From: Citrus sinensis
Taxonomy: Eukaryota > Streptophyta > Magnoliopsida > Sapindales > Rutaceae
Length of the DNA: 64,000 nucleotides
Assembly: GCF_022201045.2 (NCBI RefSeq)
Contig: NC_068557.1
Location: forward strand, 30,853,501-30,917,500
Reading direction: 5' to 3'
Below the pieces are notes generated by a model. It was given only the letters and a program-made list of their open reading frames with translations, did not search any database and was not told the DNA's origin. Within the stretch, counting starts at the first letter, position 1. Every line of letters begins with the position of its first letter. Made by a program: the position numbers and the translations under genes. This document shows positions 48,468-60,314 of the stretch, one piece after another.

Positions 48468-51141
48468 ATGATGAAAATCTTTTGCAGATTGCCGCTTCTG
48501 TTCTCGTTGTCGTTGGTTGTTCTTGCACAATCTACATGCAACAGTAAGGATCAAGAACTAGTTTCAAAAGCTTTTAGCTCAGTCTCAACCTTCAACATCT
48601 CCTGGCTTAAACCCACAAACCTCAACGGTTCTAATCCTTCAACTCCAATAAGGGAGTTAAATTTATCCTCTAGAAATCTCAGCGGCATCATATCATGGAA
48701 GTTTTTGAGGAACATGTCAGAGTTGCATTCAATTGATCTCTCCAACAACTCTCTCAAAGGCTCGGTTCCAGGTTGGTTTTGGTCTACTCAAAGTTTAACG
48801 CAAGTCAATCTATCCAAGAATAGATTTGGAGGGACCATTGGTTTCAAACCCACCTCCAGAAATGGTCCTTTTCCATCGGTTCAGGTTCTTAATCTCTCAA
48901 GTAATAGGTTCACAAACTTGGTTAAACTTTCTCAATTTTCCAAGCTTATGGTCCTTGATGTTTCTAATAATGATTTGAGAATTTTGCCATCTGGGTTTGC
49001 TAATCTCAGCAAGCTACGGCATCTTGACATTTCAAGTTGCAAAATTTCAGGCAATATAAAGCCCGTATCATTTCTTCACTCGTTGAAATATCTAGATGTG
49101 TCAAACAACTCGATGAATGGCACCTTCCCTTCTGATTTCCCCCCACTTAGTGGTGTCAAATTCTTGAATATTTCATTGAACAAGTTCACGGGTTTTGTCG
49201 GTCATGATAAGTACCAAAAATTTGGCAAGTCTGCTTTCATTCAGGGGGGAAGCTTCGTTTTCGATACTACAAAAACCCCTAGGCCGAGCAATAATCACAT
49301 TATGCCTCATGTTGATTCTTCAAGAACCCCACCTTACAAAATAGTCCACAAACACAATCCAGCTGTCCAAAAACACAGATCAAAAGCCAAAGCTTTGGTT
49401 ATTGGTTTGTCATGTGCATCAGCATTTGTTTTTGTTTTCGGGATTGCTATTATCTTTTGCATGTGTAGAAGGAGGAAAATATTGGCCAGAAGAAACAAAT
49501 GGGCAATCTCCAAACCGGTTAATCAACAGCTGCCGTTCAAGGTGGAGAAATCTGGGCCGTTCTCTTTCGAGACCGAGTCAGGCACGTCATGGATGGCAGA
49601 CATCAAAGAGCCAACTTCAGCTGCAGTGATAATGTGCTCTAAGCCGTTGGTGAATTACCTGACCTTCAAGGACCTGATTGCTGCCACGTCGCACTTCGGG
49701 AAAGAGTCACTGCTTGCGGAGGGAAGATGTGGGCCCGTGTACAGAGCAGTCCTCCCGGGTGAACTCCACGTGGCAATCAAAGTGTTGGACAATGCCAAAG
49801 ACGTTGATCATGATGACGCTGTGGCTATGTTCGATGAGCTTTCTAGGCTTAAACACCCCAACCTGCTGCCTCTCGCCGGTTACTGCATCGCAGGTACTGT
49901 ACCCAAACCCAATTGTCCATCTTCTTAACTTGTTCTGTATTTTTTGCAGTGCTTCAACTACCATCATTAATACATTCACGGGTCGGCTAAAATTCAAAGC
50001 TTTAATTTCCGTAGACTCGTGCGTCGAAATTGAAATCATTTTACCGATAGAGATATTTCTCGTATTCTGGACTATTGTATGTTTCATTCGTGCATGGTGC
50101 ATAAATTTGAAAATTTCCGTATTTTCAAAATTAGAAACCCTATATTCGCGAAATTAAAATAAAAATATTTGCCATATTTAAGTATTTCGTTCAATTAAAA
50201 AATATTTTTGATTATTTTTTTGAAGAAAAACATATTACTGCCCTTAGCAATTTTTTAAACGGTTTTTATTATTTATTTATTACGTTGTACGCCCTTAGTA
50301 ACTAAGTATGTTGTTGTTCATGATGATTGGTAATTTCAATTTCAATCTCAATTAAATTTCGGAATATTAGTTTTATCTTTTAATGAAAAATGCGTATTTA
50401 ATATTGCTCGGCACTAAAACCTTACTATTTCAATTTGGCCATATGTCCTATTACCGATTAAAAAGAAATTTGTTTTACTTAATGAGTCTAGGGAAGGAGA
50501 AGTTAGTACTACTCGAGTTCATGGCGAACGGAGACTTGCACAGGTGGCTACACGAGCTGCCGACGGGGGAGCCCAACGTGGAGGACTGGAGCACTGACAC
50601 GTGGGATCATCATCCTGGGGCTGGTTCCCACATATCCTCCCCGGAAAAAACAAACTGGGTCACGCGCCACCGCATTGCCATAGGCGTAGCGCGGGGACTG
50701 GCCTATCTCCACCATGTGGGTTCCACGCACGGCCACCTTGTCACCTCCAACATTCTTCTCGCCGAAAGCTTGGAGCCCAAAATCGCCGGTTTCGGGCTCC
50801 GAAATATCGGGGTCAAGAATGTAGGAGAACGAAGTGAAAATGAGACGTGTGGCCCCGAGTCTGACGTGTACTGCTTCGGTGTCATTTTGATGGAGCTGTT
50901 GACTGGAAAGCGGGGGACAGATGATTGTGTTAAGTGGGTTAGAAAGTTGGTTAAGGAGGGAGCTGGAGGTGACGCGCTTGATTTTAGATTGAAGCTCGGT
51001 GGTGCTGACTCAGTGGCTGAGATGGTGGAGAGTCTCCGAGTTGGATACTTATGCACGGCTGACTCACCCGGGAAACGACCCACCATGCAGCAGGTTCTGG
51101 GTTTATTGAAAGACATACGTCCGTCCGCTGACACGAGTTAA
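48468..51141 (+). CDS. CaMRLK: LRR receptor pseudokinase, CaMRLK/MEE62-like
   Basis: Two exons, 48468-49893 and 50492-51141 (intron GT-AG, phase 1), encode 691 residues; At5g45800 (calmodulin-binding receptor kinase CaMRLK, MEE62) is of similar size. Signal peptide about 1-22 ([17 protein letters not shown]); five to seven LRRs ([33 protein letters not shown] and others) up to about 240; membrane span near 310-333 ([20 protein letters not shown]) followed by the stop-transfer run CRRRK; cytosolic kinase fold about 400-680. VAIK keeps its lysine (K438), but HRD is THGHLVTSN and DFG is GFG, so catalysis is doubtful. The intron falls inside the kinase fold, after AGYCIAG. Family knowledge: binds calmodulin; the mutant in Arabidopsis shows embryo arrest. 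It neighbours the CIPK pair exactly as At5g45800 does. The second of two tandem ATGs could also start translation. Confidence 0.93.
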
Positions 51142-52956
51142 TCTTCGCGTTTAGCTGAGTTAACTCGTTCGTTAACTTAGTTGGTGATTTTGACGGAGTC
51201 AAACTTATTGTGGGACCATGTTCTGTTGTATCTCGACTCTCGAGTTTAGAATTGTTAATTAATTATGAATTTTTTTAACAGCTTTTGTGATGTATAGACA
51301 AAAATAAAATAAAATAAAAAAGTGGACAAAAAGAAGTGAGATAAGGTAAGCAAAGGTGCTGGGCGTGGGAGAGAAATTGTTGTCTTTTATAGGTGGCCAG
51401 AGAATCCCACTTATTTTGATCTGTCTCTTCTAGCTAAGAAGCTTCACGGCTTCACCTATCATCGCTTACTTTCTCTTTTTTTTGGCCTTTTTCTTTTAAA
51501 TCTTTATTTGTTTTGTCTTTTTCTTTTATTTTTGTTTCTTTCATTTGCTTTTTTACTGCTTTACTTGTTATCTTTAGTTATGGATAATAAAACTTTGCAA
51601 AAGAAAGAGGGAGGGGGACACCCATGCATGTAAATATATATGCTATTAATTAGGGTTTTTGGTAATTAGAGACCACTTTATATATGTGGTAAAAAAAATG
51701 CGATATCGTCTAGATTTGGATAGTGTAATATAATATAAACAAGATGAAATGAATTAAGGCTAAGTTCCAACACTTTATAGGCAGTAACGTCACTTATCGT
51801 TTTAAGGGCCTTCTTATTGTCAATTGTGTTCAGGATGTTTTGCTTCTCGTTCTTTGAAGTTGATATGAAGCTAAAAAGTGGGGTTGGAATTACGTGCAGA
51901 AGCAAAGGAAAGCAAGTCCAAGTTGATGTGGATATGTGTATAATCAGATTAGATTGTTCCATGCCTATCTACATAACAGTAAAACATGATCGATATATAG
52001 CGATAGAGAGAAACGGACGCATGTATATGGACTGTGTTAGTGGCGCATCACTCGTAGCATTTAGTAACACTCTTTGCGAAATGATCGTGATAAACTTTGT
52101 CAAAAGCAAGATACACTAAATTTCGTGCATTGATTTTATTTTATTTTATTTTATAGTAACGCTAACTAATATATGTAACATACTTAAAAAGAGGGCAAAA
52201 AGAATTTTCATCTGAAACGTTTATGCTCCCTTTAAAAAAAGAAAAAAAAAATCGAGACAACAACGTTTATGTCCATGGCTTCATGTGTTCTGTTCGAATT
52301 CAACATTATCAAGTTACTCTGATTCTCTGAAAAGCTTCCTCGGATACTCTATTACTTTAGACACCCCGCCTTGTTTTGGTCTCCCATAAGGTGTTGTGGG
52401 AAAAAGAACGGCTGTTTATAGTAAGAGTTGATTGGTAATTCCAAAGTGAGAAACACTTTGGAATGAAATGCTCATCTGTTTACAAAGAACTAAAGAGAAA
52501 ACTTTTTAGATTTGTTTTCTCTTCAACCCCAGATTTCTCACACCTAGAACAAAATGAAATTCCTTCAATAGTCTCGTTTATCTATATATCCTCCACGCAA
52601 ACAAAATTTTTAGGTTATAAATCCCATAATGCTAATCAGTAATTTAAAATAAACATATTTTTGTTTTAGTTTAAAAATAGATTTTAAGTTTAAGAATAAC
52701 TAATTTAAAAAAAAAATAATATGAGAATACTGAATCCGTAAAAAGAGGAAATAAATTATTTCAATAAAATAATTGGATATATAGATGAAGATTGAAGAAT
52801 CACAAACAAAAGAGACAAATAAAAGACTTTTTGATTTATTCAAAGAGAGATAGATGAAGAGAAAACAAACAATATATGCATGAGTTTTGAAGAGAAAAAA
52901 ATAGTAGATGTGTTCAATTAGAATTATATAATTATCGTTGCATGTAATCACATATA
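51142..52956. other. Intergenic, no gene seen
   Basis: Holds the CaMRLK 3' UTR and AT-rich spacer up to the left end of the hAT-like element. Open frames at 51817-52119 and 51678-51962 lie opposite each other and have no recognised domain. Confidence 0.45.
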
Positions 52957-54114
52957 TAGAGTTGGCAACAATACCCGCGGGGCTCCAAACCCGCGGAGCC
53001 CCGCTTAATTTGGGGGTACGGGGCCCCAAAAAAAACTGCAAATAAATTCGGGTCTGTTTGGAGATATGTCTAAAATCCCAAAATTTTTCGGGTACGGGTT
53101 CGGGGATTTTTCCGGATCCCCTAACCCGACCTGAAAATAAAAACAAATAAAAAACTCTAATTTTTTTTCTCCCAAAAGAAACCCTAACAGCTCGTGAGCA
53201 GCCGTCGTCACTAACAACCGGTCAGCCGCCACCGTTCGTCGTCACCGACCAACACTCAGCCGCACCTGTTGGTTCTCCTGCCGCAATGTTTTTGCCTTTT
53301 CTACTTTTCTTTCTTTGTTTATTTATTAACTGTCTCATTCAAGCTCTGGATACCACCACGAAGTCTGTGAACAACTTAACTGTCTTTTTTGGGTATGGGT
53401 CTTCGTGTGCTTTAAAATTTCTGGGCGTTTCAAAATTTCGAGTGAAGAGACGAATTAACAGTGCTGCTGTAGCTAGAACAGGACAGACCATAATGTTTGT
53501 AGTGTGTTTTGATGGTGAAGAAATTATGTAGGCCTAAAGGTTATTTACTTAAACACTAGGATTTTGTAGAACCGAGGTGCTTGAAAAATACATCTGTAAA
53601 CAAAAATCTGTCTCCATCGTTCTAAGCTGTAGCAGCAACAGTAGTTTGAGCAAAAGTGTCGTTTGAGGGGATGGGGGCGATTTATTTGGTTTGAGGTTTT
53701 GGGATGAGTGGAGGGAAGCAAAGTTGCGGGGTTTATAATAATTGAGCAAATGGGTTCTGTTTATTTTTCTTGTAGTTTTCTATTTGGTACTTGGTAGTAG
53801 AGCTGACAAAACGGGTCATCGGGTCGTGTTCGTGTCGTGTCAGCTTCGTGTCGTGTCAAATTTAGGTCGACCCAAACCCGACCCATTTAATAATCGTGTC
53901 AAAATATTGAGACCCAAACCCGACACGGAAAAATAATCGGGTTACCCAATAACCCGTTTAATATCTATATATTGAACAAAAGTTACATCAAATATTTACA
54001 CACTATCATACATACGTATGTACATAAATACATACATACATACATACATACATAATTTATCAATATTATAAAATATACATATCTACCAATATATTACACA
54101 TGTACACTATTGAG

Positions 54115-54164
<50 letters not shown>

Positions 54165-55295
54165 TATATCAATATTATAAAATATACATGTCTATCAATT
54201 TTTACACATTTACACTATTGAAACTCTAAATGTATGTAAAATTTTATAAATAAAACATTGTGTTTATATTCACCCTTTTAAAGAATAAAAAAAAAGATAA
54301 TCATCTCTAATATTTGAGTTTTAATTATAAGAATATGTAAATTATTTTAAAATAGAAAATATAATCGGGTCATTGATCGGGTAAATGGGTCAAGAATTTT
54401 AACCCAAACCCGACACGGAAAAAAATCGTGTTGACCCGGACCCGACCCATTTAATAATCGTGTTAAATTTGACAACCCATACCCATTTATTTATGTCGTG
54501 TTCGTGTCGGGTAATCGGGTCGTGTCAAATTTTGCCAGCTCTACTTGGTAGTGAGTGAAGAGAGAAGTTCTACTGCCAATTTTCCTTTGCATTCTTTTGC
54601 AAAACTGTTGTAATAAGCTATCTGGGAAATACCATTTAATAATATAATCACTGTTATATTCACCAACATAAATAAATTAAGTTATAAAAATGAAATCATT
54701 AACCATTAAATATAACTAGAAATTATAGATGCTTAATTAGTAAATTATAGACGCTTAACCATTAAATATAATTTCTTAACTAGAAATTATAGATGCAAAT
54801 AAAAATTAACTATTTTTATTAATTTTTTTGTTTTGTTTATGTTGTTATAGGTTAATGAAGAATCTTATAATGTGCATCAATGGTGATGGCTACAAGTTTA
54901 TGTTGAAAATTTAAAATTATTTTGATTTGTCGTATAAAATTTGATCATTTATAATTATGTCGAAAGCTTAGAATTATTATGTTTTTATTTATGTGGAGGT
55001 CGTTAAAATTTGATCACTTGTATTTTATTTCTAATATGGAATTTAATTATTTGTAATTTTATTTTTAAATATGAAGGTTGTCATATTTATTATTATTTTT
55101 ATAAAAAAATAAAGTGAAATATTTAGAATTTATTATTTAAAAAATGAGGATCGGGTCCCGCTTTAATCCCCGCTCAATTCAGAGATTTTTGGGGATATAT
55201 CCAAACTATCCCCCATTACAATTTTTCGGGTATGGGGCGGGTTCGGGTTCGGGGATCATGATTCCCGCCCCGAACCTGCCCCATTGACATCCCTA
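52957..55295. mobile_element. hAT-like element, non-autonomous, ~2.3 kb
   Basis: The left end TAGAGTTGGCAACAATACCC and the right end, in reverse complement TAGGGATGTCAATGGGGC, form hAT-type terminal repeats. Subterminal regions are full of CGGGTTCGGGG/CCCGAACCC motifs in both orientations (52975-53140 and 55145-55290). The probable 8-bp duplication has decayed (CACATATA at 52949-52956, CATATATG at 55296-55303; 6 of 8 match). No transposase frame remains. A smaller hAT-like element is nested at 53798-54543. Confidence 0.75.
53798..54543. mobile_element. Nested hAT-like element, 746 bp
   Basis: Flanked by a perfect 8-bp duplication CTTGGTAG (53790-53797 and 54544-54551), the size expected for hAT. 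The terminal repeat TAGAGCTGACAAAA pairs with TTTTGCCAGCTCTA. Subterminal arrays of CGGGTCGTGT, GACCCAAACCCGACACGG and related motifs lie in both ends. The centre is AT-rich with CATA and TA microsatellites (about 54026-54052 and 54121-54158). No coding capacity. It is younger than the surrounding element, whose own duplication is eroded. Confidence 0.92.
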
Positions 55296-55577
55296 CATAT
55301 ATGAAGGGTGTTTCGAGTAAAATTAATGGGGGTGTTAATAGCAGCACCCAAAACTGAAATATATCTAGGGCCCAGCCCGAGTCTTTAATAGAAAAACATA
55401 AGCCCACTCTTTCAACATCAACCCGATTCATTCCCAAACGGAAACAATTGCGCTGCTTCTCTTCTCTTGATTCTCTGCCTACTGAATCAGCTGAAGTGCA
55501 GACCCTGCCACTCTAAATCAAACAAAATTTGAATTCAAACGTCAGATATTTCCCCAAAAGAAAAAACCCTAGATTCG

Positions 55578-58500
55578 ATGTCGTCGAAGAAGAAACAAGC
55601 GGAAGGAATTGCGCTGCTGTCCATGTACAACGATGACGAAGACGACGAGGAGATGGAAGACCTGGAAGAAGAAGAAGAAGAAGAAGAGCAACGGCATGAG
55701 AATCAAGAAGACGAAGGAAATAGAGAGGCGAAAAATTTGGAAGAAGATTTGAGAATGACCGGCGGTGACGATGCGGTCGCTGGTGACGAGACTTCCACGC
55801 CGCTGCAGCCTCATGTTGACGCACCGGCGGCTTCAGGTTCGAGGAGGAGAGGCAGGGGAAGGTTTACTATCGTCGACTACGGTCACGATGAGGTTGCCAT
55901 GTCACCTGAACCTGAGGTACTATTAATGAATTTTATATTTTTAATTTAGTGCGGGAGCAAATATTGAATTTTTCAGATAAGTTTGTTGACGAGGAAATTC
56001 GATGGTGCTGTTTAATGGCAGGAAGGGGAAATTGACCTTCGCCGCGCTCATGGTATGTATGGCTTTAATTGAGCATTATATATGTACTTTGTACTCCGTC
56101 TATTTGCTTGCAATTCATTCACCATGCGTAGTTTAGCTTTTGTTGTACATTTTTTCTCTAAATTGGATTTGAATTATGATTTTTTTAGTGTTGTGCTTGC
56201 ATATTTTAATTAATTTTTAGCAGATGATGTTCAAGAAAGGACAGTTTTGGGATATGACCAAGCAAGTGAGCAATTAGAAAAATCAGAACCTGATGCCACG
56301 GCTTGGTCGATGATGGAATCGGAAACTGTGATAGGTGAGGAGTCTATTGAGGTTAAAGAGGAAGAAGTTGATCCATTGGATAAGTTTCTTCCTCCACCAC
56401 CAAAAGTCAAGTGCTCAGAAGAGCTGCAAGTAAGTAGTTTTTAGTATCTCTTACGAACTACTGTATGATGCATATGCTACTCTTTGCATTAAATTCTTGG
56501 CACTCTTATGGTGTCTTATAAAACTTGATACTACAGTAAAACCTTTCTACAGTCATATTGTTGGGACCAACTAATTTTATTACTATAAGGAGGTTTCATT
56601 TAAACATTATTATTTTAACTTAGTTATCCTTAGTGTAAATAATATAGAGGTGAAGACATTAATAATTAATTAATGGCACATGTTAATTCAATGAAGCTGT
56701 AAACATGCTTGAAAAGATAGAAATATTTTGGCTTAAAAAAAAGGTGTTTATACTAGCGAGTTATTATGTATCTGCAAGTTGAAAAATGCAGTAACAACTC
56801 TAAAGAATAAATCATTGTCTCAAATAACTTTAGAAAAAATTTTCTTCCATGTTAAATGTTTAATGTAATCTACATATTTTTGCAATATACAAATAATAAT
56901 TATCATGTAGAGGCAAGTTACTTGAGACGGGATCTAGAAAACTTATAATTTATTGCTTTGTGGAGTTTATTTTTATTCATAACTGGCTCAAATTGGGTCA
57001 TATTTTTTTAATGACAATATGGAGGTTATTTCTATATAGAGTATCACTGTAGAAAGGTTATTCTGTAGTATAGATTCCTAGTAAATGTATTACTAGTTGA
57101 CAGAAAAGTCAACATTTGTTAATATTTTTGAGACAAGAATAGGACACATGGCTGCCAGATTCATTCATTTGTCCTTCCTGATTGGGATTCGGGCTTCTTT
57201 CTGGTTTTTAGTTGTTATGTGGTCTCTTTGAAGAAGTTTGAGACAGTCATGGAAAGGAATATGTGAAACGAAGAGTATAAATCTTTTGGCTTAACAAGGT
57301 ATCTTTACTGTGGAATTCTTTTGAGGCTTTGTTGATAAATCATAATTTCACTAAAAAAGAATGTTTGAAAGCTTTTTCTTTTGCTAGTTTTTAGATCACA
57401 ATGATACTTCAAAGCTGAATTCGGGTTTCATGGGGCATGAGTCACTTTTGATGGCACTTTGATTTGTTATTGTCTTTTCATGGTGAGGCTGAAAAGTGAG
57501 ATAGTTCATAAGAGGTGTTTGTGCTCCAGTTCTTAAAGCTGGTTACAAGTGTGAGCTGTTGGAATTCCCTTAAGTTGGTCTGTGACATAGGCTATTTGGT
57601 CAGTTAAAAGACGCTCAGCAGAGGTGTGTGATAATTTGACTTGAAATAAGAAATGGTTGGTTTGAAGTATTCGCTAATGCGGACAACCATGGATACATCC
57701 AAAGTATCTTTTCTCTTAAAAATTAACAATTCAGTTTTGATGTATCTATTCTGCTATCAACCTTCCTTTGGTTTTATTTGGGTGAAATTGGTAGTTTGAA
57801 AGAAAAAATATTCCTTTACACTGCAGTACTGCAGTGCTGCTTTTGATAATGAATTATGTTTTTGTGCTTGCATGCATTACTTTCTTGGCTTTCTTTCTAG
57901 TATCATTGGCAATGGCTGCTTGTTGTATTTTGTGAAAGAATAAATTGATTTGCTACGGAACAGGTTATAAACAATTGAACTATATGTTGATGTTCCATTC
58001 TATTCTGTTGCTGCAGAGAAAAATAGACAAATTTCTAGGATTAAAAAGAATTGGAAAGAGCTTCAATGCTGAAGTCCGCAATCGAAAGGATTATAGGAAC
58101 CCTGACTTTTTGCTGCATGCTGTGAGGTATCAAGATATTGATCAGATAGGGTCTTGCTTCAGTAAAGATGTATTTGACCCACATGGATATGACAAAAGCG
58201 ACTACTATGATGAAATAGGTTAATAACAGTTCCTTCTACAAAATTTCTCCTTTAATTCTCTCCCTCTCTCTTTTTCCCCATCATCAGCACAAACACACAC
58301 ACTTCTTTGTGGCAATGAAAGATCTGCTGATATCTGAGTCTTATGTTGTACAGTTCATAACAGTAGTCCTTGTAGTCACATTATTAGCCTTGTCTGTTGA
58401 AATTTTTTCATAAACCTAAAATGGTAGTCTTGAACGTGTTTATGCGCTGGGTAAATATTAATTCCTGCCACATACATTATTATGTTTTCTACTGCAGAAG

Positions 58501-59430
58501 CTGACATGAGGCGTGAAAGGGAAAGAAAAGATCAAGAAAATAAAAAGAATCAGAAGGTTGAATTTATCGCAGGAGGAGTCCAAGCTGGAATAATTGCTGG
58601 TGCACAAAAACCTAACATACCTATTCCAGGTGAGTGTAGATTCTTTCGAAGCGAACTGTTTTCAGGGTATGAATAACTTTGTAGTGCTGTTCTTAAATTG
58701 AGTTGTCATTTTACATGTGGCTCAGCTGCAGTGGCTAGTGGTTTGCAGTCCGTGCCAATGGCAACGGATGCTGTTGCTAGGGATGGTAGACAAAACAAGA
58801 AATCAAAGTGGGATAAGGTTATCATCTGCACATACAGCTTATATCTGTTCCCGGTAAAATATTAGAGGTGTCAATAAATATCATTTTCATTGGCCAACTT
58901 GTTTTCAGGTGGACGGAGATCGTAGAAATCCCCTACCTTCTGTGGGGCAAGATTCTTTATCTGCAGTTGGGGCTCATGCAGCAATCTTATCTGCGGCTAA
59001 TGCTGGCACCGGATACACTGCTTTTGCGTAAGTCTTAATTAAGACTATTCCTACACATCTTTCTGTATTAATTAGTAGATTTTTTAATAGTGGCCCATGT
59101 TTGAATGTTTCATAGTTGTGATGACATTAGGTGTGTGCATGAGAAACTGCCGCTTTCATAATGCAGTGAACTTGATTAAAGTAAACCTTTGGATGGGTGT
59201 TATACAATTTGTAGATATTTGTTGTTACACTTTCTACTTCTGTGTTTGAAAATTGACTTAACTTCTTGGAATATTTTGTGTCATGGGCAATGAAATCCTT
59301 GCAGCTAAGCTCTTAAAGGATGCTAATTCCTGTTGTTCACTTTTTGTTTTTCCTAAATTGCAGGCAGCAAAGGCGGCGAGAGGCAGAAGAAAGAAGATCT
59401 AGTGAAAGGAAGTTGGAGAGAAAATCTTGA
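55578..59430 (+). CDS. SAP30BP: SAP30-binding protein (HCNGP-like transcriptional regulator)
   Basis: Eight exons: 55578-55916, 56022-56052, 56224-56429, 58017-58218, 58498-58629, 58726-58817, 58909-59027, 59364-59430; phases close to a 395-residue protein. A nuclear co-regulator/splicing-associated protein of the HCNGP family (At1g29220 in Arabidopsis). The N-terminus MSSKKKQAEGIALLSMYNDD leads into a Glu/Asp-rich stretch (about 15-45). The HCNGP domain spans about 170-265: DKFLPPPPKVKCSEELQ, then KIDKFLGLKRIGKSFNAEVR, NRKDYRNPDFLLHAVRYQDI and FDPHGYDKSDYYDEIE. A basic, Lys/Arg-rich tail (QNKKSKWDKVDGDRRNP and RRREAEERRSSERKLERKS) follows. The third intron is about 1.6 kb. The start codon is only 283 nt right of a hAT-like element, so part of its promoter may be transposon-derived. 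Position next to a CIPK12/18/19 clade gene matches At1g29220-At1g29230. Confidence 0.93.
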
Positions 59431-60234
59431 CTGGTATTTATTATCCTTCCTGGAGAGAATAGATGATCGCGATTTTGGAGACATGCAATGGCTTTGCGGC
59501 ACCAAATTTCAGATTCATCCCAGTTTCCTGAATCCTACATCACAAAAATTGTACTAAATTGAATTCTTAGCCCATGCTCGATTTTCAGTTTCATGGTCAT
59601 TGTGATTATAGTAGCCTGCTTTTCTGTCCCTCTGCTCAGAGATAGTGTTGACATATATCGTTGTATGTATTTTTAACAGCTGTTTCCCAACTTAATTACC
59701 AGTATCGATCTGCAGCATAGAAGAAAATATTAGATCTATGGCTTTTCGATGGAGTTATTGAAGAATAGCTTTGTTGAAAAAGTTTCAAGTTCTTGCTGTC
59801 CAGCTTGTACAATGTTGACCTTAAGTCTTCTTGATAAAGTGAAAACTGCCACACAACAAGCATACTTAGCGAGAAAGATTTGGACATCACAAAGTGATAT
59901 TTTTAGCATTGTTTTATAAAGAATGCATTGATACTTGTTTGTTGTTTCCTCTCTCCCCGCGTCCAAGTCAAGATCCTTTGTAGGGAGTAGGGACATTCCA
60001 ATTCCTGGCCGAAAGGAATGCAGTTATTCAAGGGAAGGCGAAGGACCCACGTTCTCCCTCTTCTTATCTTGCTGCTTGTAAAATTAATTTCCCTCCTTGG
60101 ATTAGGTATCTAATCATTGGTCTTTTCCTCATTCCAATTCAGCCTTTGGCCTACCGTCACTCGACGACAAATCAAGGATATTAAAAATCAAGAATTTTTT
60201 TTTTAAGAAAAAAATTAATTCACCTGCAATCACT
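59431..60234. other. 3' flank of SAP30BP gene, no other gene seen
   Basis: Contains the SAP30BP 3' UTR and spacer to the tRNA gene. An A7 run at 60208-60214 is a T7 run on the minus strand, 20 nt past the tRNA 3' end, and fits a Pol III terminator. Confidence 0.5.
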
Positions 60235-60241
60235 GTTGAGA

Positions 60242-60274
<33 letters not shown>

Positions 60275-60314
60275 ACCTTAATCTGGCGCCTTAGACCAAC
60301 TCGGCCATCTCAAC
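60235..60314 (-). tRNA. tRNA-Leu (anticodon AAG)
   Basis: 80 nt, class II (long variable arm). The acceptor stem GTTGAGA pairs with TCTCAAC; D-arm GCCGAGTTGGTCTAAGGC; anticodon stem CCAGA/TCTGG with loop TTAAGGT giving AAG, which reads CUU leucine codons; variable arm TCCGAAAGGGC; T-arm GTGGG-TTCAAAT-CCCAC. Internal A and B boxes are intact and no intron is present. It is probably functional. Confidence 0.96.

Noticed and set aside
53005-53232. Open frames in the GC-rich subterminal DNA of the hAT-like element
   Set aside because: They arise from repeated CCCGAACCC-type motifs; no transposase, zinc-finger or dimerisation domain is visible.
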